A stretch of 64,000 bases of DNA from Silene noctiflora (lineage: Eukaryota; Streptophyta; Magnoliopsida; Caryophyllales; Caryophyllaceae). Shown piece by piece: positions 50,272 to 64,000 of the stretch (position 1 is the stretch's first letter; every line of letters starts with the position of its first letter). Location of the stretch: the NCBI GenBank assembly GCA_009801015.1, contig VHZZ01000003.1:91222-155221 (forward strand), in the 5' to 3' direction. A program made the translations under genes and the position numbers. The notes beneath the pieces were generated by a model. It did no database searches, had not been told where the DNA came from, and worked only from the letters and a program-made list of their open reading frames with translations.

Positions 50272-51546
50272 TATACCGTCTTCAAAAGATGCTTCACTCC
50301 CATTCAAATTTGGAGTTGCAGCTGTTATGTTAAATTTATTTATACTTGAAACTGGCAGAAAGGCGGCTTCATATGAGTAAATGATTTGGCTGATAAAACA
50401 CATTTACTGAGGATTAGCACAGATGACAGCATCTTCGGTCAGTAGAGTTATATGTCAAGAAGCTGTAATCTTTGTAACTGCTGTATTACACTATATTTCT
50501 ATTATATACAATTCCCATTTTTTCGCATGAGAAGATTTCCAGATTCACACATCACACATGGTGTCAGATTCTTATGTTTACTAACCAAACCCTGTATCAT
50601 ATATGCCTGAATTTTGTCCACTTTGCTGCTTTTGAACTTTAAAATCTCTCTGTTATCATCTTACATGTAATTTGTCTGGAGAGTATTTTCCCAAGTGTAA
50701 TTCGTAGAATTTGCTCTCCAACGTCAAAACATTACCTCAGACAGGCGGCCAATTGGAGCCTTGCGTCAGGTGTGGACCGATTAAAGGACGGCTATGGTTA
50801 GCATCAACATCATATTACTGTTTACTTACTACTAGACTGGCAATCGGGTTGCTCGAATTGAATTTGAACCATCTCGAGTTGAATGATTACAGGTTGGGGT
50901 CATTTAAGGTGTTTCAGATCATTTTTGGTTGTGAATCCTTGTGATTATTGAGGTCTCTGTTTGAAATTAGTCAATTTGGACTGTTGTAGGTGTTCTTGGA
51001 AAATCCTAAGTTGGGCCAATTCACGTTCGGATCTAGTCAATTCGGCAGGTTGGTAATTCTGGTGCAGGCCTTGCGGTTAGTATCCACCGGCCTTTAATGT
51101 ATTTTGTCAATTTATTTACTCATTCCATGTGTAATTAAACATCAAACTATGATGCATTGTGAAATATTGATTGGTATGCATAGGTGCATGTGAAATCATC
51201 AAAGATATTATGCATTGTCAAATAATGAGTGAAGTATGCTTCCTAGTTTTTAACTTGCAGGAGAACTCATCTTCTCAACCTTTGCTTTTTTCGATGTCCT
51301 GTTAACGTTTATTAACGGGTAAAAAAGGATTCTTTTGTTGCGATTTCTTGTTTCTGTTCGTTTTCTTATTTTTAGTGCAGCATTTCTTTGGATGAACATG
51401 GCTTCTTCCTTTATAAATTTCTGAAAATGCCTTCAAACAGGCATGCAATTATACAAATATGTTCAAATCGTGCTTTATACTACCCCATCCTCAATATTTA
51501 CCCATTATTGTACGAGATTATATGCTACTTTCCCCATTATACACAA
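50272..51546. other. Convergent 3' flanks of the SNARE and beta-amylase genes
   Basis: The two genes end facing each other. No further gene or clear repeat was found in these 1.3 kb. Confidence 0.6.
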
Positions 51547-53799
<2,253 letters not shown>

Positions 53800-53800
53800 T

Positions 53801-53808
53801 TATTTATA
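53801..53808 (-). promoter_or_regulatory. TATA box of the beta-amylase gene
   Basis: TATAAATA on the minus strand, 95 bp upstream of the ATG at 53706. With the usual 30-bp spacing, transcription would start near 53770 and leave a leader of about 65 nt. Confidence 0.65.
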
Positions 53809-54020
53809 AAGTATAAAAGGCATCTTTGATATAAGGTGGGTCCAAAAATGTTGGGAAGAATCAATCTTAGCTTAGTCACCTTATCATAATTTATTGGATG
53901 TGAAATTTTAACATTTTTTTGCTGACTAGATCATTGCCACAAGTTGTTCTGACATGAATAATTCTTGTGCTGCTGCATTATTGTCATGGAAATTTCTCCT
54001 GAATTTTACTGTATAGTCAA

Positions 54021-54310
54021 ATTTTCGCCCTTACTGTCGTTCTTTTTACATTGCGAGTATCCTGTAAGATCGTGTAGTCTACAACGGCCTTGTAATGCTT
54101 GTATTCCTTATCTGTTGAGGCATACAACGGTCTTCTAGGATAATTAATGATCACATTTTGTTTACTGCAGAATGTAAAAGCATTTTGTTTCACAGTAAGA
54201 ATTTTCCATCTTACTGTCGTTTTTTTTTTTTCATAGCAAGGCGTGTGTTTTTCTTCACAAATTATTGTAACAATGGCCTTGTAATGCTTGTATTCCTCAT
54301 CTTTTGCGTC
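54021..54310. repeat. Two-copy tandem repeat, ~180-bp period
   Basis: 'cttactgtcgtt' followed by 'ggccttgtaatgcttgtatt' occurs at 54030-54115 and 54210-54302. The longest shared block is 23 bp. Confidence 0.7.
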
Positions 54311-54984
54311 CTTACATTGTTTTTGAAATATGGCCGTAAAATGTAAATTCTTATAATCACATTTTTCCCTGCAGAACGGAATATGACATGGATCAGACAT
54401 ATATCCATCGTCAGCAGCTCTGCAGCATCCGCTTCATTCATTACTCTGTCGCCGATGTTCAAAAGGTGGAAGGTACTTTTAAGATCTCATTTTAAATTCC
54501 CTCTTTCTGTAATGTTGTTTTCACAGTGGCCCTCCTGAAAATAGAAATTCATTTCCTATCGACTTACTGCCCACTGACCATCGAGAATACGACTTATATT
54601 ATGTTCCGTTTTTCAATCTTTCACGTTACATTTTCTGTTGATTATACTAGGGTGACTTTTACCCCCACAAAAAGTAGAAACTTTTGTTCATCTGATGTGT
54701 ATGTTTCTTTCATCACATGTAATATTATGTGGAAGCTAAAACTCAGGCAAATTACGCCTTTTTTATTTGGCTATGATTCGCTTTGGATAAGGAGGACCTT
54801 GGACTTCCATTAACGAAAAAGCTTGTGGTTGTGAGCGAGCACTTTTGGCTTTCTGTCTCGACAGAGACGTCTTGTTTGGAAGTTCCAGTAGAGTTGCGCC
54901 TTGACTGGTGCTGCGTACTTTTCAACAGTGGCGGTGCTCAAATTTTCCCCGTTCACTTGGTCTTGAAATGTACACTGGGACATA

Positions 54985-55086
54985 CTCCCTCCATTCATTT
55001 CATTTCCGTACATTTGTTCAAAATATGTGAGTCCAAAATCTCTCACATATTTTGAACAAAACGTATGAAAATGAAATGAACAGAGT
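54985..55086. mobile_element. Stowaway-type MITE, strong hairpin
   Basis: Ends 'ctccctccattcatttcatt' and 'aaatgaaatgaacagag' flank a centre where 'tttgttcaaaatatgtgag' pairs with 'ctcacatattttgaacaaa'. TA flanks both sides. Confidence 0.75.
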
Positions 55087-55282
55087 TACTATTCACATCA
55101 AGTCGGGATGACATTACGTGACCCTTTGATGGGTTATTAATGTCTTTTCGAGTAACCTATTTCCCCAGAAGGGAAAGACTGTTCCGAAACCCAAGTCATG
55201 GACTGTCACCTACCTAGCTTAAACTAATATAGGCGATAATCTCATCGCTCACAAGAACAGCTGAATAGCAGCTTTATCCCAG

Positions 55283-55380
55283 TATCTCAATGACTCCTCG
55301 CAAATAACAAGGTAATGGTGTTAAACACATGCAACACAAAGTCTGTTTGCGGATGACCCGGCATCTACTATTGGAATGAT
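55283..55380 (-). mobile_element. Dispersed ~130-bp repeat copy
   Basis: 'tatctcaatgactcctcgca' and 'gtctgtttgcggatgacccg' match the reverse of the family, including the 'gggtcatccgcaaac' part. Confidence 0.45.
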
Positions 55381-56218
55381 CCATGCATATGGACATATGG
55401 TTATGAAATTTCCAGCCAAATACTCCAACAACATTACATAAGTGGAGGATATTGAGCCTTATCTGTAAGCTGACTCATATCCTTCGCGAAAAATTTGAAT
55501 TTCAAAACCCGTTTCATGTCGTGTTGTGTCGAGTCATGTCATGTCCGTCGTATTGTGAGGACAATGATGTAACAATAAGATCTTCCAAAAAATTTATGAA
55601 CACAAAAGCTGTCAAATTAGACCCCATTATTTACCTTTTTCAAGCCCTCTGACCCCATTCTTCTTGTTTTCTACCTTAATTGTCTGCATCATTGCATTGC
55701 AAGCTTTTCTATTGATGTTGTCCTTTAAGAAACACGAGGGTATTGAGCTATTCTCAATTTTTTCACCACAGTTACTTGAATTTACTGTCCGGTGAATTTC
55801 TTTCAGATAATTTCCCCTCAGGCATGAAGGATGTTCGACTTTGGTGATCTGAGATTTGGTTAATTCTACTTTGGAGACGTCACACTTGAGATATAGTCGC
55901 TCTTTTTCACCGAGTAATTTTCACTCGGCAGAATTAACCAAAGTCGCTATGGTAATAATTTTTTTTCTTTTTTTTTTTCTTAAATCATTTTTTTGTTTAT
56001 TTACAAGTCACTAATTCGTCGAGGTATTCAGCGACTTAACCCCAAATCACTCAATCGCTAATCGACTTGCATTTGTGTACTAACACGTAACACCTTCAGT
56101 TGTTTCGTCTCTGATGATGGATTTGGTCACCTAACCTCAGATGATGTTCATATAACAAACCATTTGTCCATAAATTATGTTTTTTTTTTTTTTTTTTTTA
56201 ATAGAAATTGTCTTTTAA

Positions 56219-56539
56219 TCCCCTATATATTAAAAGATTAACAAAACTCTAAATTTTTCCACTTAGTTTTCCCGCCTAATTGATTCTCTTCTATAAAATA
56301 TTTGCATTCTAATTAATTGATCTCACTATCTATATTTAGTCACAATATTTAACTCCTAATAAATCATATACCATAGATATTAGTTGTAATTATGGTCACA
56401 ATTTTTCATAAATTATTGTTTAACTTTTACATGACAAAGCAATTCTCTACCCTTTTAAAAATAGAATAAATATAATTATTATCAAATTTTCTAACGTTTT
56501 TATCTAAAAATCCGCGCTTTTGTGCGGGATCTACACTAG
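56219..56539 (+). mobile_element. Helitron, short non-autonomous
   Basis: 321 bp from A|TC ('tcccctatatattaaaagat') to CTAG|T. The hairpin CCGCGC-tttt-GTGCGG lies 9 bp before the terminal CTAG. There is no terminal inverted repeat and no target duplication, as expected for Helitrons. Confidence 0.85.
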
Positions 56540-57195
56540 TTTTTCTACTGCATAGATATATAATCTTGTTGTTTTTCTCTTAATTACTTTCCTCATCTCG
56601 TGTCCACTTAACTTTAGTAACATAGTTAATCGATGTCAATACAATATCGGACTTGTTTTTTGATTAAGATGATTCTCTGTGGAGGACTTTAGTCCCGTCG
56701 GGAGGCTGGAGGGCCCCCCAACCCCAACCCCAACCCAACCACACCAACTCAATGATTGAATCTTAAAAATTAATAAACGAAGTTAATAGTTTAAACCTCG
56801 ACCTCTATCTTTAATTTCAAGATCCGTCACCCAGATACATGTACCCAACATAAGCATTTAGCAGATGATGTAAGGAGTTGGGAGTTAGGACACATTTGCA
56901 CATGCAAGAGACATTTTGAGCACATAAACTGTCTTGATTAACTGCTATTTGTCCCTTTGTTAAGGAAGATATAACAACAAAAACATATCACAAATTCTCA
57001 TTAAAGACGGAAACTATCCGTCATAAGCCGGAAACAGGTGATTATATACAAATCATCCCATACCAAATATTTTGGGTGAGGTTGGCTGGAAGCTCATTGC
57101 CAAATGCCAGATATGTGCACCTTATCATCATAATTTTGCCTTGAAAATAATTTCGACCATAAGCTCGTAAAATAACCCTAATTTCTATTTGTATA

Positions 57196-57312
57196 TGAGA
57201 CGGTCTCATAATATGTTGTGTAGTTGATTATTTTCTTATTCCACTTCTTTCTCGTTCCTTTTCTATTTGTTTATTCAGTAATATCTTAATGTAAGACAGT
57301 CTCACGTATCAC
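57196..57312. mobile_element. Foldback MITE, 'gacggtctcat' family
   Basis: 'tatgagacggtctcataata' and 'aatgtaagacagtctcacgt' are imperfect inverted arms about 120 bp apart. Confidence 0.45.
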
Positions 57313-57447
57313 ATAACTCGTAAAACTTAATTGTTGTACCCTTGTAGTGCAATGTTGCTTGTTTATGGATTGTCTTTAGCTTATTATAAACAAACTGGTC
57401 ATTTTCTCACAAATAAAATGTATATCCCGTCAAAGCGTCTTGCTTGT

Positions 57448-57609
57448 GACGGACATTATTCATCACAAGCTGAAGACGGATAGTGTCTCTCTTATAATAA
57501 GGCAAGTGAGAGGATAAGTGGGGGGAATGGAGCACAATATGGTTAGTGTCACTTGCATATTGTGAGAGGAGCACTATCCGTTTTCAGCTTGTGACAGATA
57601 GTGTCCGTC
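57448..57609. mobile_element. Foldback element with ~38-bp arms
   Basis: 'gacggacattattcatcaca' and 'agctgaagacggatagtg' pair with 'cactatccgttttcagct' and 'tgtgacagatagtgtccgtc'. A fragment of similar sequence ('acggaaactatccgtcataa') occurs at 57005. Confidence 0.7.
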
Positions 57610-57721
57610 TTTTGAAAATTTGTGATATCCGATCTATGAGATATTTATGATTCAATATCTGCTATTTGGAAAATATCTGCTTTTGACTTGTTCTATAGAA
57701 ATCTGATTACTTTAAGTATAA

Positions 57722-57850
57722 CAACATTACTTCAATGTCTCAACGGCTCCTGCAAATTGCAAGGTAAAGGGGGTCGGGTGTACGCAGCCTTGCCCTTGTG
57801 CTAGCAACACAAATAGGTTGTTTCTGAATGACCCAAGATGAAAATTGCGT
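57722..57850 (-). mobile_element. Dispersed ~130-bp repeat, best single copy
   Basis: Reads 'acaacattacttcaatgtct', 'ggctcctgcaaattgcaagg', 'gggggtcgggtgtacgcagc', 'caacacaaataggttgtttc' and 'tgaatgacccaagatgaaaa'. Reversed, this is the full unit of the MSRA array in the same order. Confidence 0.65.
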
Positions 57851-57942
57851 CAAGAACTGCATCGAATGACCGCTACTTCACAAGAGAAAGAATCAACAAT
57901 TGATTAAGACGGAGGTATCGGGATGATGGGTCACGAGTTTAA

Positions 57943-58221
57943 GGCCTCGTTTGGTTGCCATATGGGAATTTATTTCCCATGATTTTACAAAACACATGAA
58001 TTGCCCAAAACTTGTTTGGTTGGCATCCGGGAGTTGGATTCATGCGGGAGTTTCCAACTATCTAGGGGAGACTAGGTAATTAAACTCCTCCATGATGGAA
58101 GAATTGGAAACTCCTAGGAAAATGCAATTCACGTGATTTTGGGCAAACAAACAACCTCCATTTTTCCAATTCACGTGAATTCTCAATTCACCCACTTTTA
58201 ATGGGGTAACCAAACGACACC
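57943..58221. mobile_element. Tourist-type MITE (TAA target duplication)
   Basis: Ends 'ggcctcgtttggttgcc' and 'ggtaaccaaacgacacc' are inverted repeats flanked by TAA (57940-57942 and 58222-58224). A fragment of the same family, 'ttcacccacttttaatagg', lies at 42655. Confidence 0.8.
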
Positions 58222-58513
58222 TAAATCTCCATCACCTATCATGTACCGGCCTTACACCTCATTTAACACCAAAAAAGTTACTCTGTAACTTATTACACTC
58301 CGTAATTTTAATATATTTTAATATGTGAGACGGTATCTCAAAACACTAGTAATCATGGATATGTTTGATCAGTTTAAATTGGAATGTACCAAGAATATGT
58401 CTTGATGCATTTTCTCTTCCAGTTGGAATATAATCATTCAAATGGATAACATTTTGATTTGTTTCGTCCAAATACCACATAATAATTATCATAAAATACA
58501 ATAATTGAAGACA

Positions 58514-58603
58514 ATTTTTTTTTTGAGTTGCTGACGGGATTTGAATTCATGTTATGAGTAACACTCATCATGAATCATGGTTTTACCGGCTACCCTAACC
58601 GAC
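58514..58603 (-). mobile_element. tRNA-like SINE relic
   Basis: The minus strand shows 'ttagggtagccggtaaaac' and a B-box-like 'gaattcaaatcccgtcagc' ending in a poly-A run. No target duplication was found. Confidence 0.45.
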
Positions 58604-59436
58604 ATCTTCAAATTACATTATGTATTTTCTTTTTTATCCGTGTGTTTCAAAAGTTTTCATCTATTCTAAAATAAATACGGAAAATTCACGTGGTACACTC
58701 GAACATTGTCATTTTTCGCGTGGTACCCAACTTTTTAAGTTTGTGCACATGATATCCCTGAAATATGATTTACAAGCATAACGTGCCCTATTTATCGTTT
58801 TTTAAATTTTCAATTGAGCATAAATTATAGATCATAAATCGGAATTGATTAATTTTTTTTTTCAAATTGATTTAACTTTTCGAGATCTATAAATTGATAA
58901 AACGAAAATGGTCATTCGGAAATTTAAGATCGAATATATGGTTTATTTGAGATTTTCGTTAATAAAACCCTATAAAATTTCAGTTGGCAATTGTTTTTTT
59001 CTCAAATGAATAGATAATCATCTTAGGAGAAACAATTGGCCGATTCTGAATTCCGATCTAGGAGTTGCGCAATTGAATTTTTTTACAGCGACAAAAAGGG
59101 TATGTTATGCATGAAAATTAAACATGGAGGGTATAATGTACACGAACTTAAAAAGTTGGGTACCGTGTGCAAAATGGAAAAGTTCAAGGGTACCACATAA
59201 ATTTTCCGAAATAAATAAATATGCAATTATACGTAACAATACTCAAATCGTAAATAGATTTTTTTCCGAGTTTTGGGTGACCATGTCAACAGGTAAAGTA
59301 TCGTTCAAGCTTATTTGAGTAATACGTATATATTTATCCTTATAACTCGTAACATTGTTTACTTTTCGGTAAATAAAATGTTCACACACTTCCATGAGCG
59401 AAGATTTCAAATGAGTTTCATACACAACAATATGTA

Positions 59437-59528
59437 CTTCATCCGTCCCAATCATTTGTTTTTGCCTTTTATATGCTTTGTGAAGCGTATTTTAATTAAA
59501 GGTAAATAATTGAATGAGACGGACGGAG
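59437..59528. mobile_element. Stowaway-type MITE
   Basis: 'cttcatccgtcccaatcatt' and 'aattgaatgagacggacgga' are inverted ends with TA on both sides. 92 bp, ending 52 bp after the EndoU stop codon. Confidence 0.75.
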
Positions 59529-59580
59529 TATTAATCATTTTAGGGCACAATGATCCCCTATAAATGTATTCAGTAACAAT

Positions 59581-62500
59581 TTACTCTTCAGCAATGGGGA
59601 AGGCAGAACCAATTTTGTTTCCGAGACGATAACACTTGACATTAACCGGGTATGGACCGACTTCAACATGGTTCTCCTCTCCACCAGCAAAGAAACAAAG
59701 TGTATAGAGAGCTACCTCAAACTCAGGGCTTACCCCAACAAACATGCTTGAAACCGACTTGAGTACTCCGTTCCACTCAAATTGAACTGTTATCAACTGT
59801 GTTTCCGAATCAGGCTGCATTGAAAAAACCAGTTCAGCTGAATGCTATGGAAAAAGTAAAAGGACTGATACTGGGATCGGATAATGATCAGATATCACTT
59901 ACAAATTGTCCGCGTCTTCTAGGCAAGATGAAACCTTGATAGTCCACTCTCCCCTTTGCTTCTTCAAGGTAAAACTGCGGAAATTATATTGTAAGTTTTC
60001 GACACAGGTAAAGGTTGCGTATACATGATCCCTGACCTAGTCATAGGTGTGCATTAAAGTACAGTAATGTTATTGTTGAAGGAATGTACCTGAAGCCAAT
60101 TGTGAAAACCCGAGACCTGTTGTTCACCACGTTCCTTGATTTCACCAACAAAGACATGCTCAAACGAAGATGAGGAGCCGTGAGTACCACCTCGGCCATA
60201 AAGGGTAAACCAGAGATCAGTCAACATTCTTTTAAATTCCTGAAAATTCTCAGTGAAAATTCCTCTGCTGTTAAGATACTTATGAAGGTACTTGATAGGG
60301 GCAGTTCTACTGATCTCTTCGATGAATGCAGCTTGTTCCTGTCTTTCCTGAGCTGTGACATTTTCCTTAACACCTTCGTGTGGGTTGTAGTTATCAAGAA
60401 GGGCGCAGAAGCGAGAAAACGTGGGCTTTCTCAGCACTTCTTCACTTACCCATGTAAAAAGACTTGACTCAGCCATATCATCACGGCCATACACCTTTTT
60501 GCCCTCACCAACATCAAGTTCATAGTCCGTACCAGGTGTCAGGCGGTTCAAGTCAAGTTCCCAAAGCTTTGCACAAGCCTTTTTGTAATCAGAAAGCTCG
60601 GCACTGGATGGCTCCATTTCTGAAACGTACTTTACATCCTCAGAATATTCTTGCTCATTTGCTGCACATTTGTATGAATCCCAATGTTCCATACGTATCT
60701 GTTCATCGAGAAAATATCACCCGATAAATAGGCATTGTTAACATAATCTCATATAAAACATACAGTTCTCAAAAATTCCAAACTGTATTAATATACACGA
60801 TCATCTCTCAAGAGACTACATCTTAAACCAAGAGCACGATACAAAATTCCATATGGACGACCCATTCTCTCCAGAAAAAAAAAAAAAGAATTACATTACA
60901 TAGTTCAGCAACCACAGTGATGCTCTATGCAGCAAGCAAAACAAGGTTGAATTGACCAAAATTGAGTATATACGGCATAGCTTTCTGGTGTAGAAGACGC
61001 CATAATGGCAGTTTTTATACTATAGGCATTACTAACCGAAAAAAAAAATGATTAATTTGAATCGTTATAGTACGTCTACTGCATATGGAGCAATACCTTT
61101 TGTGGGCGCTTGTTGTGCTTCTTATGAGCAACTTCCCAACCATCCGCGTTTTCCACTTGTTCTTCCTGTTCAAATCAGAGTGATAATAAGTTTATATGAT
61201 AAATCTCTATCAACAGATAGTCAAATACGGAATACGGAGTATATTATGCATGTGAATCCTAGATATGCAGTTTATGAATTTGAACTGACCTTTTGCGTCC
61301 AATTATTACGTCTATCACGATCTTGCTCTGCTTGATAACTCTCGTGCGCAGGCTAGTGACATGTGAATGAACAATTAAAACCAGGTAACATAATATGGAG
61401 TATGGACGCAGTAATAAAGACTTCGGAAAATTCAAGTCAAAGAGAACACTCAAAGTTCAAAATTTGAAGAGTGGATGCACACCTTACAGGAGCAAAATCC
61501 CAATATTACTACTCATATATATCAGAATGAAATCAATGTGAATTGTGGCCATGGGTATCGGAACACGCTATTAAAAATGGAGGGTAAGGGGGGTCGGATG
61601 TACACGACAGTACCCTGTGTTAACAAACCAGAAAGGCTGGTTTAAGATGCCCCTTAAAATGTGTTGAGAATCGCAACAGATGATCATTAATTCACAATAA
61701 AAAGACTATCAGAGTGTTTAATGCGCCAGTTTGCTTTGATCCATCATAATTTAAAGACAACAAAAATCGAGTCTTTAGCTAATTAGCTCCACTGGAAATG
61801 AAAATCGAGTCTCTACTGGTTAACTTGATCCAATCCTAAAATCCTCGGTCACACATAAAGAAGATGAACATATCATTGGGGGTACAATGAAAGGTTTCGA
61901 GATTTAAAAGATCCGACATTCTAGAACACCGATACAGTCCAACCAAATAATCCGAAAAACAATCAATCTCAATGGCTCTCCGAGATTCACAAACAAATCA
62001 AAATCTAATCTTTACATACAAAAACATTAAAGATCTACAATTTTGTTACCTGTCGATGAGGCGGCCGAGATTCAGCAACTGAACTCTGATTTCCTCCATC
62101 ATACCTCCCTCCCTACATATAATCAAACAACAAACTTTATCCAATCCACAATCTCAATCTCAAAACAAGTAAAACACCCATTACTCTTAAACCTCCAATA
62201 AAACCGTCTTACAAGAGACTTACGGAAAACCCTCCTAAAATCCCCCCGTCTCAATGTCAAACCGAATCACACACGATTTAAACTCACCACAAATCCACAA
62301 TCTCAATCTCAAAACAATCAAGTAAACAGTACACTTGGCAAACAGATCAGGTTGTGTCGTGTTCGTGTCCGTGTCAACGTTAAACGGGTCACCACTACCC
62401 AACCCTAACCCGACCCAATTATATAAACGGGTCATTTGTCTCAACCCTAACCCAACCCATTTAATTTTTCTATAACCCAACCCGACTTGTTTAACCCATT

Positions 62501-63574
62501 TATCTTTTAGCAGGTCATTTTTAACCCAATAACCCGTTTAACCCAATAAACTAATAAAATAAGCTAAGTTTTATAGCCCTATTATCCCAAAAATGATAAA
62601 TGAAAATGTTTATTTGTAAGTTGTTTGGTTAGATTATTGATTTAACCCAAATATATTATGAAACTTTTTAATAAACTAGTGTAGTACCCGTGCAAATGCA
62701 CGGTATTTTAGATACAGATATTAGATAATTTGACAATTAATTAAACTAATGCAGTTTAACTCCGTTTTGAAATGAGTAGAAAATTTGCATATATAATTCC
62801 ATTGACATATTTTATTAGCCTTATTTATATAAAAGTTAAATAATAATTGATGTTATAAAATTAATTATGAGATAAATATTGTTTAATAGTAAATAAAGAT
62901 AGTGAACACTAATTAATTAGGAAATAAATATTCTCCATAGAATATCACTTAGGCGGGAAATTTAAGCGGGAGAATTTGGAGATGCGTTAATCTTTTAGTA
63001 TATAGGGGATGGGTTATTCGTGTCGGGTCGTGTCAAAAGACTCTAACCCTAACCCGACCCATTTAAGTTTCGTGTCGTGTCCATGTCAACCCAATTACTT
63101 AAATGGGTCACAACGTCTTAACCCTAACCCGTTAACTTTGTGTCGGATTTTTGGGTCGTGTCAATAATTGCCACCTCTAGTAAACAGCCATTACTACAAA
63201 AGCTCGAATATATATAAAACCGTCTTACAAGAGACTTACGGAAAACTAAATCAAATACGATTTAAACTCACCACATTTTGCTTAGCATGTGGATTATGAT
63301 CACCATGATCATTTTCCTGCTCCCCTGAAACAACCTACATAAAATTCATCACATTATTAAACAAACCCATGTATTAAAATTCGACGTAATCATCGTAAAA
63401 CTAAATTAAACAATCATTAATATTAATATCAAGTTAAAATTAATTAACCTCTGCCCAGGTGGATCTTGAAGTTTGTTCAACTGATTCATTGTTGTCGTCG
63501 TCGTCGTCGTCGTTTCGTTGATTGTGGTGGTGGCCGATCGCAACGTCGAGTAAACCCTTGATTAAACCATCCAT
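59581..63574 (-). CDS. EndoU (XendoU-type) uridylate-specific endoribonuclease
   Basis: Cuts RNA at uridines in a metal-dependent way; the role in plants is poorly known. Eight exons, all phase 0: 63574-63449, 63334-63272, 62112-62050, 61352-61290, 61165-61097, 60698-60090, 59974-59903 and 59814-59581, giving 432 residues. Residues 1-128 are a disordered plant-type N terminus starting MDGLIKGLLDVAIG, with an Asp run and charged segments. The EndoU domain follows, with FEHVFVGE (His309) and SGFHNWLQFYLEE (His327) as the likely catalytic histidines and the family signature GVSPEFEVALYTLCFF near the end. I did not assign the catalytic lysine. ATG 63574 begins the conserved MDGLIKG; an upstream in-frame extension to 63760 is rejected. 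Intron 2 is enlarged by a duplication and two nested transposons. Confidence 0.93.
61574..61690 (-). mobile_element. Dispersed ~130-bp repeat copy in EndoU intron 3
   Basis: 'gtaaggggggtcggatgtac', 'gtgttaacaaaccagaaagg' and 'ctggtttaagatgcccctta' match the diverged second half of the copy at 57722. Confidence 0.45.
62330..63179. mobile_element. Non-autonomous hAT element with 8-bp target duplication
   Basis: gtaaacag flanks both sides (62322-62329 and 63180-63187). The ends are 'tacacttggcaa' and 'ttgccacctcta', an imperfect inverted repeat. The subterminal regions are full of 'acccgaccc' and 'gggtcgtgtc' words, as in the element at 12877. A Helitron is nested inside. Confidence 0.88.
62676..63009 (-). 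mobile_element. Helitron nested in the hAT element
   Basis: Read on the minus strand it runs from A|TC ('tcccctatatactaaaagat') to CTAG|T, with the hairpin CCGTGCATTTGCACGG just before 'gtactacactag'. 334 bp. It is closely related to the copy at 56219. Confidence 0.85.
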
Positions 63575-64000
63575 GATTGATTGTAGTAATTTGTGATCAC
63601 AGAGATTTGATTTGATTTGGAATTTGGATAATGTAGATGAACAAGAGTTCAAGAAAAGTCTCCAAGATTTAAAAGTGAGAGGGAGTGGTAGTTGTAAAGA
63701 CTTAAGACAGTTGGACAAATCATTATTATATTCGAGTCGGGTCGGGTCGGGTCGGGTCAATTTTTTACGTTTACTTTTGACATAAAATAATCCTCATATA
63801 TACTAAGAGAATAAAAATTCTCAAAAGTTTTCCCTCCAAAAGGAATCTCGCTAAATAAGAAAATATGTTTTTCTTTCATTACTTTTTTTCTTTTTCTTTT
63901 ATATAATCTTTTAATTATTATATAATCTTTTTTATACTTTGAATTGTAATCATTTAATTAAAATAAAACAAAACTGATATAAATAAAAAATTATAAATTT
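63575..64000. other. EndoU leader/promoter and right edge
   Basis: Upstream of the EndoU start is a leader-like stretch. A pure 'gtcgggtcgggtcgggtcgg' run at 63736-63757 could be the end of another hAT MITE. A Helitron start follows at 63791. Confidence 0.55.
63791..64000 (+). mobile_element. Helitron 5' end, cut by the window edge
   Basis: A|TC followed by 'ctcatatatactaagagaat' and then 'aaaagttttccctccaaaag', as in the copy at 44415. The 3' end lies outside the window. Confidence 0.6.

Larger units (their letters stand above)
62146..63274. repeat. Tandem duplication in EndoU intron 2, second copy split by a hAT element
   Basis: 'ccacaatctcaatctcaaaa' occurs at 62146 and 62295. 'aaaaccgtcttacaagagac' and 'cgatttaaactcaccac' occur in both copies, at about 62200-62290 and 63215-63274. 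Without the 850-bp hAT insertion the period is about 149 bp. The duplicated edge includes the exon 2 splice donor. Confidence 0.85.

Noticed and set aside
54017-54400. 127-residue open frame on the minus strand
   Set aside because: It covers a two-copy DNA repeat, has no domain, and shows no splice or promoter support.
63575-63760. N-terminal extension of EndoU
   Set aside because: It starts in a simple 'gggtc' repeat; the family begins at MDGLIKG (63574).

Overview
The window is nuclear DNA of a flowering plant. The genes have many GT-AG introns, plastid and mitochondrial proteins encoded in nuclear exons, a plant CP29 antenna gene, a plant-type DXO1 with its N-terminal extension, a CLASSY-type SNF2 gene and a novel plant SNARE. 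Dense MITEs, SINEs and Helitrons fill the AT-rich gaps. Frequent short motifs such as 'tacggagta' and 'gacggtctcat' suggest Caryophyllales, but that is inference only. Runs of N at 14085-14514 and 47693-47811 are assembly gaps.

Layout. 3-227 holds the last codons of a PPR-type gene (+). 3312-6505 is a plastid methionine sulfoxide reductase A (+) whose single large intron is filled by a degenerate tandem array. 7186-12129 (-) is a seven-exon complex I assembly factor CIA30. It is convergent with MSRA, and one of its introns has a GC donor. 12130-14893 is a MITE cluster with a textbook hAT element and the first gap. 14894-16295 is the photosystem II antenna gene LHCB4/CP29 (+), with a SINE in its intron. 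16621-16702 is tRNA-Ser(AGA) (-). 19929-22181 is a domesticated hAT-transposase-like BED/DUF659 gene (+) behind a triplicated leader. 23385-28929 is the 13-exon RNA 5'-end decapping nuclease DXO1 (+). 30083-33953 is casein kinase II beta (+). 35389-40146 is a CLASSY-type SNF2 protein (-) of RNA-directed DNA methylation. 40147-45921 is a gene-free transposon-rich block. 45922-50271 is a novel plant SNARE (+) with one exon lost in a gap. 51547-53706 is plastid beta-amylase BAM3-like (-). 53707-59580 is a second gene-poor block. 59581-63574 is a plant EndoU-type endoribonuclease (-), with a duplicated and twice-invaded intron.

The genes do not form a pathway or operon; each looks like an independent single-copy gene. 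I rebuilt the exons of every main gene by hand. In each case the frame is continuous and the length fits the family, except for the missing SNARE exon and the cut-off PPR gene. I found no bacterial-type system, CRISPR array or virus.

The most interesting material is in the non-coding and repeat layer: splice sites copied by small tandem duplications in DXO1, the hAT-like gene and EndoU; a roughly 130-bp dispersed repeat that has become a tandem array inside the MSRA intron; SINEs and hAT elements with perfect target duplications; a small Helitron family; and a 96-bp minisatellite that stays open in two frames.
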